DNA from: Deltaproteobacteria bacterium
GTDB lineage: Bacteria > Bdellovibrionota_B > Oligoflexia > Oligoflexales > Bog-1112
Reading direction: 5' to 3'
Assembly (NCBI GenBank): GCA_020635195.1
Contig: JACKAG010000001.1
Location: 248,001-312,000 of the forward strand
Length of the DNA: 64,000 nt
The position numbers and the translations under genes are program-made. The notes under the pieces are model-generated. The model was given only the letters and a program-made list of their open reading frames with translations, did no database searches and was not told where the DNA came from. Below are positions 17,124 to 23,957 of this stretch, piece by piece (position 1 is the stretch's first letter; every line of letters begins with the position of its first letter).

Positions 17124-18611
17124 GTGAGCCTGGAAGGTGATGAATTCCGGAAAACCGCCCATGAAACGGTAGACTGGATCTGTGATTACCTGGAAGGTAT
17201 TGAGGGATACCCTGTTGTCCCCGGAACAGCTCCGGGAGAGATCAGATCTCAGCTTCCTGATGCTCCTCCTGAAAAGGGAGAAAGCATGGAGCAGATTCTG
17301 GAGGATTTTCGTCAGATCATTGTGCCCGGGATGACTCACTGGCAGCATCCGGGCTTTATGGCATACTTTCCTGCAAATCATTCTCAGCCTTCTCTGCTTG
17401 CCGAGATGTTAACTGCTGCATTGGGTGCTCAGTGTATGAGCTGGCAGACGTCCCCCGCTGCTACCGAGCTGGAAGAGCAGGCGATGATCTGGCTTCGTGA
17501 GCTGTTTCACCTGCCGGACAGTTTTACAGGTGTTATTGAAAGCGGCGCGTCTTTCGCGACACTGTCTTCTCTGTTGACGGCCCGGGAAAGCAGGAGCCAT
17601 GATGCGGGAAGGGCCTGGGGTCTTCAGTCCGGGGGGAAGCGATTTACCACATACTGTTCGGAAGAAGCCCATTCGTCGATCGATCGTGCGGTCAGAATGT
17701 CTGGTCTTGGAGAATCTTGCTTACGGAAAATTCCGACAGATGCACAGTGCCGTCTGATTCCGTCTGAGCTGGAAAAAGCGATTTGTCAGGATCTTGAAGA
17801 AGGAAATATCCCTCTCTGGATCAGTGTGACCCTCGGGAGTACAGGAACAACAGCGACCGATCCTGTCTCTGAGATTGCGAAAATATCGACTACATATGGT
17901 CTATGGATGCATGTGGATGCTGCTTATGTCGGGCCCTGTCTGATGCTCCCCGAATATGCATGGATGCTCGAAGGGCTCGATGCCGCAGATAGTCTGGTGA
18001 TCAATCCGCATAAATGGATGCCGGTTAATTTTGACTGTTCTGCATATTTTGTGCGGGATGTGGCTGCTTTGATCCGGACCTGGGAGATTTTGCCTGAATA
18101 TCTGAAGAGCTGTGAACATACTCCTGTGAATAATTATCGTGACTGGGGTCCGGCACTTGGCCGGAGATTCAGAGCTCTGAAGCTCTGGTTTGTCCTGAGA
18201 TATTTTGGCAGGGAAGGTCTGTCTGCGCTGCTCAGAAAGCAGATCAGTTTTGCCCAGAATCTGGCAGAGAGCATCCGCAGGGAGCAGGACTTTGAACTGA
18301 TGCTGACGCCTCAGTTCAATCTGCTTTGTTTTCGCTACCGGCCTGTAAGCCTTTCTGCAGATGTAGATCTGGATACTCTTAACCAGACTTTGCTTGATCA
18401 TCTCAATCGCTCAGGGCATGTTTATCTGAGCCATACACGGGTGAAGGACAGCTTTGCGATCAGGCTCGTTACAGGGCAGACCAGGCTGGAAGAGCGACAT
18501 GTGCAGTCGGTCTGGAATCTCATCCGCGAGAGTGCCCGTAAGCTTCACAGGCCATCCCGGGACCAGCGGAATGGATCTTCTGCTACGGAAGTAAGGCTGC
18601 CAGTCCTATAA
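17124..18611 (+). CDS. PLP-dependent aromatic-L-amino-acid decarboxylase (group II)
   Basis: A 495-residue group II decarboxylase. The start is set to GTG 17124, which has gaaagggg 7 bases upstream overlapping the stop of the preceding gene; this yields MSLEGDEFRKTAHETVDWICDYL, the usual N-terminus. The PLP-binding lysine is in NPHKW (Lys297), with HVDAAY about 57 residues earlier. TSPAATELE and the LTARES region also fit the tryptophan/tyrosine/DOPA decarboxylase group. It removes the carboxylate of an aromatic amino acid to give the amine. With the upstream hydroxylase it could convert phenylalanine to tyramine, or tryptophan to serotonin. Co-transcription is very likely. Exact substrate is not readable. 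Confidence 0.92.
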   Translation: MSLEGDEFRKTAHETVDWICDYLEGIEGYPVVPGTAPGEIRSQLPDAPPEKGESMEQILEDFRQIIVPGMTHWQHPGFMAYFPANHSQPSLLAEMLTAALGAQCMSWQTSPAATELEEQAMIWLRELFHLPDSFTGVIESGASFATLSSLLTARESRSHDAGRAWGLQSGGKRFTTYCSEEAHSSIDRAVRMSGLGESCLRKIPTDAQCRLIPSELEKAICQDLEEGNIPLWISVTLGSTGTTATDPVSEIAKISTTYGLWMHVDAAYVGPCLMLPEYAWMLEGLDAADSLVINPHKWMPVNFDCSAYFVRDVAALIRTWEILPEYLKSCEHTPVNNYRDWGPALGRRFRALKLWFVLRYFGREGLSALLRKQISFAQNLAESIRREQDFELMLTPQFNLLCFRYRPVSLSADVDLDTLNQTLLDHLNRSGHVYLSHTRVKDSFAIRLVTGQTRLEERHVQSVWNLIRESARKLHRPSRDQRNGSSATEVRLPVL

Positions 18612-18632
18612 TCTCAGACGAAAGAGACAAAC

Positions 18633-20618
18633 ATGCAGTTCTCCGGACAGTCATGGTCCCGTTTGATGATCTACTACAGGATGTTCCGTTTTCCTTTTTT
18701 TCTGTCAGTTCTGATGCTGCTTCTTCTGTTTTCTGAGAGATGGTCTCCCTTCAGGAATGATCTGTCAGGGGAAAGTGAGCGACCGGCAGGTTTTGACCTC
18801 CGCAGAGACCGCATCCAGGTCCGGATGATAGCAGAGCAGAAACCCCGCCTTCATTGTATTGCGGGGCTGCCTTTGCGGCTCTCGCTCCGGGTCAGTAATT
18901 TCAGTCCATATCCCATTGTGTCGGGTCAGAACCCCCAGGATGGTCCGGAGAAGAAAGTCAATCTCAGTTATCGTTTTTATGATAGCTCAGACCATACTTT
19001 GCTAAAGGAAGGGGACCGCTATCTCTTTTCTCCGGCAATACCAGCAGCCGCAGGAGAAAATGAGGCGACTCACAGAGATGTGACGCTTTTGGTCAGTTGT
19101 CCTGAGGCAGAGGACGTGATTCATCTTTCGGTTCAGGTTGTTCAGGAAGGGCTTGCATGGCAAGAGGATGTGCGGACTGCTGAAGATTATGTTCATGACA
19201 TTCCGGTAAAGGTGTCTGCTCTGGGAAAAGCGGCTCTTTCACCTTTTCCTTTCCGCTATCTGAAAGCCCCTGATCCGGAGCAATTTTCTGCTCTGCCTTC
19301 CGATCAGAAAATGAAGGCTACGCTGCTAACGGCCTATCGCATGGCTCTGATTTTACTTGATGCAAGCCTGATCAGAGTCCCCTTAGCGGATAAGAGATGG
19401 AGCTTTGTGAGTGATGCGGGGAGTCAGTATCCGATGGTCTGGAGCCGCGATATGGCAGGGATTCAGCAGGCCCTGACCCTTGCCGGGCTGAGGACTCCTG
19501 AGGCCGGGCACTGGTCCGAGTTGTTTTTTGCTGTGCAGGATCAGTATGGCGGGCAGATACCAGACTGGGTTGTGGCTGGCAGAGAGATAACGGATGAGGC
19601 GACATCCGATAAAAACGATGTTCAGTCCGACCAGGAACTATGGCTGCTGGACTCTGTTCTGGCATCGATCCGGATGGGCTCTCTGCCATCTGGGTGGGTG
19701 CATATGCACTCTTCTGGGCGTCCTCATGGGGAACGGATGAGGCAGCTGCTTTCCTGGTTGCTGGATGAGCGTTTCAGTGAGGCCAGGGGCTGTCTGGCCA
19801 ATAGCCACACTGTAGACTGGGGGGATGTGGCTCTCCTTGGTGCAGATAGTCAGGAATCCACACACAGAGAGCACAATCCTTCCAGGGTTTGTGGTCTGTT
19901 TCTTCAGGCTCTGCTGATCAGGGTTGCTGAGGCTTGGCAGGCAACTCCTGCGCTGGTTTCAGACTTTCCTGTTCTGAGTGACAGGCTCGCACACAGTGCT
20001 GATGCTGCCCGAAAATTCGTAAATGACCAGCTCTGGATGCCTGAAAGAGGCTACTTCCGGATGCATGTTCACCTGGATCATCCGGAAAAAGAACTTCCCG
20101 ACGAAGATGGGATGTTTGCTCTTGGAGGGCATGTCATGGCTTATGAAGCCGGGCTTCTCAAAAGGGAGCAACTTCAGAAAATCGCTGCGACGATTCTCGC
20201 TCGTCAGAGAGCGTTTCGTGTGTCGACGATCGGGGCTGTGCTGCTGCCTCCTTTTCCGGACGGGACTTTCGGGAATCCGATTATGAAAGCCTTTCAGTAT
20301 CAGAATGGAGGACAGTGGGACTGGTTCGGAGCGAGGGCTGCCGGACTGCTGGAGCAGGTGGACAGAGATAAAGGAGTCCGGGGTCTTTTTCAGATTGCAG
20401 AAAAAGTTGTCAGAAACGGTAGTTTTTATGAGTGGGATCATCCGGATGGTTCCCCGGGGGCAGGGATTCATTTCCGGGCCGGAGCGGCTGCCTATATCAG
20501 CAGCTTTCACGGGATTTTTTCATCTGGGATGTCTCAATCCTGTTCAGAATCGGGGCGCCTTATATGTTCCCGTTCTCTGCCACCAGAGAACGCAGAGGCC
20601 TGCGGTGAGTGCGGATAA
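18633..20618 (+). CDS. Membrane-anchored six-hairpin glycosidase-like protein
   Basis: A 661-residue protein starting 21 bp after the decarboxylase gene. An N-terminal hydrophobic segment (FRFPFFLSVLMLLLLF, about residues 18-33) should anchor or export it. A beta-rich region follows (about 55-200), then from about 240 a helical domain with VWSRDMAGIQQALTLAG, MPERGYFRMHV, and NGGQWDWFGARAAGLLE, resembling the (alpha/alpha)6 toroid of glycogen-debranching and GH15/GH63-type glycosidases. The fold assignment is by motif pattern and moderate. The last about 25 residues overlap the convergent CPBP gene and may be a read-on after loss of an earlier stop. Why a glycosidase follows amine-forming enzymes is not clear; a glycosylated aromatic product is one idea. 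Confidence 0.6.
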   Translation: MQFSGQSWSRLMIYYRMFRFPFFLSVLMLLLLFSERWSPFRNDLSGESERPAGFDLRRDRIQVRMIAEQKPRLHCIAGLPLRLSLRVSNFSPYPIVSGQNPQDGPEKKVNLSYRFYDSSDHTLLKEGDRYLFSPAIPAAAGENEATHRDVTLLVSCPEAEDVIHLSVQVVQEGLAWQEDVRTAEDYVHDIPVKVSALGKAALSPFPFRYLKAPDPEQFSALPSDQKMKATLLTAYRMALILLDASLIRVPLADKRWSFVSDAGSQYPMVWSRDMAGIQQALTLAGLRTPEAGHWSELFFAVQDQYGGQIPDWVVAGREITDEATSDKNDVQSDQELWLLDSVLASIRMGSLPSGWVHMHSSGRPHGERMRQLLSWLLDERFSEARGCLANSHTVDWGDVALLGADSQESTHREHNPSRVCGLFLQALLIRVAEAWQATPALVSDFPVLSDRLAHSADAARKFVNDQLWMPERGYFRMHVHLDHPEKELPDEDGMFALGGHVMAYEAGLLKREQLQKIAATILARQRAFRVSTIGAVLLPPFPDGTFGNPIMKAFQYQNGGQWDWFGARAAGLLEQVDRDKGVRGLFQIAEKVVRNGSFYEWDHPDGSPGAGIHFRAGAAAYISSFHGIFSSGMSQSCSESGRLICSRSLPPENAEACGECG

Positions 20619-21338
20619 GATCAGGACACTCTCTGAGCCTTCCAGCAGATTGAAAGTGAGATATTCGGGAATCGTTTCATCCGCAGAACTCATCGATATG
20701 ATATGGCTTCCAAAGCGGTTGAGATTCCAGCCGCAGTGCAGTGCCCAGGGCAGAAGAATGCTTCTTGTTGCCAGAAAGAGTGCGTTCGTACTGATTCCAA
20801 AGCATAATAAGGTTGCCAATGCGCTGAAATCGAGATCTCCCCGGAATCCGGTATGGAGGTTAAACGAGTAAAAAAGCCAGTGGGCCATGCTGAAGACGAG
20901 TGCCGGGAGAACAAGAATCAGCCACTTTTTTAAGCCAGTCTGTGTCAGCGCTGTAAGAAGAAGCGCTCGGAAGACCATTTCCTCGTTAAAGCTCTGAAAT
21001 GGTGGAATCAGATAGTCACGGTAGTTTCCAGGGATGAGAGTGTAAGCATCCGGGAGTGAGTGTCTGATGATAAAATATGAGCCCATGGCAAAGAACGAAC
21101 ACAGACAGATCCCTGTCAGGATTTCCCGGAGGCTCCCTTTCAGGCCAAGGTATGTTTTCCAGTCGTCTGGAAAACACAGCCATGCCGTCAGTAAAATGAA
21201 AAGAGTTGATGGGATAAACTGCCACCATCCCTGATAAAATAAACCATAGCCGGATGACATGAAAAACAAGATACATACAATAAAAAGCAGAATTCTGATG
21301 GCAGATGTGCTGCGCCTGAATGATTTCAGCTGACTCAT
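20544..21338 (-). CDS. CPBP-family intramembrane protease (CAAX protease-like)
   Basis: A 264-residue polytopic membrane protein. The family motifs are EEMVFR (near residue 117, the E-E-x3-R catalytic pair), a His in FSMAHW, and the H-x3-N motif in LPWALHCGWN near the C-terminus. Several hydrophobic helices surround them (for example LLFIVCILFFMSSGYGLF near the start). Bacterial members process or protect peptides such as bacteriocins, but the target is unknown here. Its ATG overlaps the stop codon of the HIT gene by 4 bases (ATGA), so the two are coupled. Its 3' end overlaps the convergent glycosidase gene by 75 bp. Confidence 0.85.
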   Translation of the reverse strand: MSQLKSFRRSTSAIRILLFIVCILFFMSSGYGLFYQGWWQFIPSTLFILLTAWLCFPDDWKTYLGLKGSLREILTGICLCSFFAMGSYFIIRHSLPDAYTLIPGNYRDYLIPPFQSFNEEMVFRALLLTALTQTGLKKWLILVLPALVFSMAHWLFYSFNLHTGFRGDLDFSALATLLCFGISTNALFLATRSILLPWALHCGWNLNRFGSHIISMSSADETIPEYLTFNLLEGSESVLILSALTAGLCVLWWQRTGTYKAPRF

Positions 21339-21757
21339 AATCGTTCTGCAATCGCATTTTTTATCAGAAGGAGTTTTTCCATACCAGGCTGAAATTCACG
21401 GTCATAAGGCGCGTAATTTTCTCCCCAGCGCCGGTCGATAAATTCCACTCCCGCAAAGTATCGTGGTGTTTTATAACGGGGAATCAGGTGAACGTGAAGG
21501 TGTCTGTATTGATTTCCTAATGAGGCGTAGTTCATCAGGTCGGGGGCAAAGAGATCCTGAAGGGCTTTATTGGCTCTTTCTGCAATCTGGAAAAATTCTT
21601 CTCTTTCTGCTGTTGTCATCGCGATAAAATCGATGGCGTTCTCCCGTTTGGCGACAAGGCACAGTCGTCCAGGATAACACTGATGTTCATTGAGAAAGAG
21701 TTTCCAGTGCTGGTATTCTTTTATGTTCAGTTTCCTGAAGTCAATGGCTTCTGACAT
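21335..21757 (-). CDS. HIT-family nucleotide hydrolase
   Basis: A 140-residue histidine-triad protein; HLHVHLIPRY near residues 85-94 is the HxHxHxx active site. Family members hydrolyse dinucleoside polyphosphates or nucleoside phosphoramidates. The start at 21757 is preferred to an upstream one at 21793 because a gagg site precedes it by about 7 bases. The segment GRLCLVAKRENAIDF is the usual nucleotide-binding strand pair of bacterial HIT proteins. It is the first gene of a two-gene unit with the CPBP protease. Confidence 0.88.
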   Translation of the reverse strand: MSEAIDFRKLNIKEYQHWKLFLNEHQCYPGRLCLVAKRENAIDFIAMTTAEREEFFQIAERANKALQDLFAPDLMNYASLGNQYRHLHVHLIPRYKTPRYFAGVEFIDRRWGENYAPYDREFQPGMEKLLLIKNAIAERL

Positions 21758-22051
21758 GGGCTGCCTCGTCTCCGGACAGGTCCGGAAGTACAAAAATTAA
21801 CCTGATTTTCCGGAAGAAAGTCCGGAATTCCCCTCTGCTATATAAAGTTTCTGATGGATAAACACAATCCTGATTATGGCAGAGTCTTTGCCCGGGCCAG
21901 AAACCCCGGGCGGACTGGGACAGGAGAGCGGCATCAGTTCTTGTCAGAGTCTGTGATCATAGTGCGGGACTGTGTGGGGGGGGGGCTCTGCGGCTGGCGG
22001 TTTGTTTCAGAAGCCTTTGCTTTCCTGGTGCCGTCAGAGAGTGTGCCCAGT
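21758..22051. other. Intergenic region with a run of ten G
   Basis: About 290 bp between the HIT start and the stop of the ankyrin gene. A homopolymer of ten G lies at 21976-21985. No credible gene was seen; the open frames across it are antisense or too short. Confidence 0.5.
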
Positions 22052-23437
22052 TCAGATGCTGACACCTGTCAGAAGACCGGAATCATCCATATCAGAAAGA
22101 GTCGGATCAGAAAGGAGATCGTCCTCAGACAGATCATGCTCACTGGCTTCTTCCGACGTGTCTGATGTGTATTTATATGCAGTATACGTGGCAGCCGCAG
22201 CCAGAGCCATAGCCGCGATGGCTCCGGCCGCTTTTGCAGCGCCATATTGATGTGCAGCAGCTTGTTGTTCAGCAGCTTGTTGTTCAGCAGCTTGTTGTGC
22301 AGTAGCCGTGATTACGAGGCTTGCAGCTATTACAGCTTGTTGTGCAGCAGCTTGTTGTGCAGCAGCTTGTTGTGCAGCAGCTTGTTGTGCAGCAGCTTGT
22401 TGTGCAGCAGCTTGTTGTGCAGCAGCTTGTTGTTGCTGAATCTGATTTTTGCTCTCATATGCACTTGTCTCAAGCAGAGCTCTTTCATTGAGTTCTTCTG
22501 ATCCAAACGTTTGTCGTTGCTGAAATTCGTCTAAGGCCGTCTCAAGCAGAGCTCTTTCATTGATGTGTTGTAGCATTAAGAATTCGAAAGCCTGATCCTC
22601 TTCCCTTTGGATGCCAGTTCGTTCTTCTTGTTCTTGCCTTTCCGTTATCATTTGTGCGGTGCCTATATGTCCCAATCGCTGAGCTTCGCCCAGGGGGCTC
22701 GCAGCTGCGACGCTTTTATTCTCGTAACAGCTTGCTGCAGTCACATCCGCACCGTGATTTATGAGTGTCTTGTTGATATGCACATTTTCAAATCTTGTAC
22801 CCTTGTAGAAGGGAGTCTGATTCGAAAGATTTGTGGAATTTATATTAGCTCCAGCATTGAGTAGCAAAAGTACGGTTTCTTCATTCTGCGCTATGACAGC
22901 ATAGTGAAGCGGAGTGTTATTGCGCTGGTCTTTTGCATTTACATCGAATTGAAGCGGAGTGTTCTTGTGCTGGTCTTCTGCATTTACATCGAATTGAAGC
23001 GGAGTGTTCTTGTGCTGGTCTTCTGCATTTACATCGAATTGAAGCGGAGTGTTCTTGTGCTGGTCTTCTGCATTTACATCGAATTGAAGCGGAGTGTTCT
23101 TGTGCTGGTCTTCTGCATTTATATCGAATCTAGCTTCGATCAACATCTGTACAATTTGTGTGCTGTTTTTCGTTTTTCCCTTTGCTGCTATGTGCAGAGG
23201 GGTGGCCTTGGTTTTCTTGTCGATACAGCTGGTCACCTTAATCTTGCTTTTTTTCGCTTTTGTAAGAGCTTGCTTCAAGAACTCTACTCTTTGCTTGGGC
23301 TGGAGCGGGCTTGTGGTTGAGAAATCGGCATATTGGAATAATTCAGTACAAATGCTCCTGAACTCTGTGCGGTTGTCTGCTCTCAAAGCCAGAGAATTGC
23401 CAAAGAGCAGCAATAACATTGCAGATAAGATTCTCAT
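22052..23437 (-). CDS. Secreted ankyrin-repeat protein with internal tandem repeats
   Basis: A 461-residue protein. A signal peptide (ILSAMLLLLFGNSLALRA) is followed by ankyrin repeats from about residue 75 to 260. Five of these contain a 15-residue unit, FDVNAEDQHKNTPLQ, encoded by nearly identical 45-bp DNA repeats; because 15 is not the 33-residue ankyrin period, this array is a degenerate insertion within the ankyrin domain. Next come helical linkers with repeated NERALLET, an alanine/glutamine-rich array (AAAQQ units, about 335-390), a hydrophobic segment (AAGAIAAMALAAAATYTAY) and an acidic tail. The same order (signal peptide, ankyrins, linker, hydrophobic segment, acidic tail) is seen in the divergent neighbour. 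A contact-forming envelope or host-facing protein is likely. Confidence 0.85.
   Translation of the reverse strand: MRILSAMLLLLFGNSLALRADNRTEFRSICTELFQYADFSTTSPLQPKQRVEFLKQALTKAKKSKIKVTSCIDKKTKATPLHIAAKGKTKNSTQIVQMLIEARFDINAEDQHKNTPLQFDVNAEDQHKNTPLQFDVNAEDQHKNTPLQFDVNAEDQHKNTPLQFDVNAKDQRNNTPLHYAVIAQNEETVLLLLNAGANINSTNLSNQTPFYKGTRFENVHINKTLINHGADVTAASCYENKSVAAASPLGEAQRLGHIGTAQMITERQEQEERTGIQREEDQAFEFLMLQHINERALLETALDEFQQRQTFGSEELNERALLETSAYESKNQIQQQQAAAQQAAAQQAAAQQAAAQQAAAQQAAAQQAVIAASLVITATAQQAAEQQAAEQQAAAHQYGAAKAAGAIAAMALAAAATYTAYKYTSDTSEEASEHDLSEDDLLSDPTLSDMDDSGLLTGVSI
22250..22436. repeat. 15-bp tandem repeats encoding an Ala/Gln-rich array
   Basis: Units of gcagcttgttgtgca and close variants are repeated about a dozen times, interrupted at about 22305-22335 by a non-repeat stretch. 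The unit length is a multiple of three, so copy-number changes lengthen or shorten the protein without breaking the frame. Confidence 0.9.
22906..23130. repeat. Five 45-bp tandem repeats within the ankyrin gene
   Basis: Units start at 22906, 22951, 22996, 23041 and 23086. The middle three are identical; the first has a few changes and the last two. Each encodes 15 residues. The identity indicates very recent expansion by slippage or recombination. Confidence 0.95.
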
Positions 23438-23957
23438 GCTGTGGTCCTTTTCTTTAATTTTTAAAAATTATTGCAAACGATTGCTTCCTGAAGGCGTATT
23501 CTTTTTCATCAGAACTCACTTTGCCTAAAACTCAGGAATACAAATTTTTTATGAAAATATAAAAAATAACATAAAATGTCAATGTGTTTTTTTTGTGTTT
23601 CTAAGGTAATAACTGTTAATATAAGACCTTGCCTCTTATCCGGCGGGATCAATGGGGTTTTGTTATTATTGATAAAAAACAGGATATTGCGTTGTTCGTG
23701 TGAAAGACAGTCTCTGCCAGATTGCTGATTGGAACCCTTTGTTCTCTGCAGAGGGAGAGCTGGTCCGTGCCGGGAGCAGATCGCGGAAAAATCTCTGTTG
23801 ATTCTTCGCCTGTTAGTTGGGATTTTAAAAGCTCTGTTGTTTTTTTATTTTTATTTGTTAATTTGTCTCCTTACATAAGTTGAGTTGCCTTTTTTTGTTA
23901 GCAAGGCTACTGGGAAATCTGTCATATTTCATCATGGTGAAAGTAAAGGACCATAAC
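23438..23957. promoter_or_regulatory. Divergent upstream region of two ankyrin genes with matching leaders
   Basis: 520 bp, AT-rich, between two divergently transcribed ankyrin genes. Both starts share the leader aaaggacca[ct]a[ag]cATGAGA, and the ankyrin gene at 3682 has a weaker version. This gives a ribosome site (aagga) and shows the paralogues share upstream sequence. No regulatory inverted repeat was recognised. Confidence 0.6.

Noticed and set aside
21976..21985. Phase-variation switch (ten G)
   Set aside because: The tract is between genes and not placed in a promoter or early frame that would be switched; it is noted only as a feature of the intergenic region.
22250..23130. CRISPR-like regular repeats
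   Set aside because: Repeats are directly adjacent with no spacers, have lengths that are multiples of three and lie in frame in an ankyrin gene.
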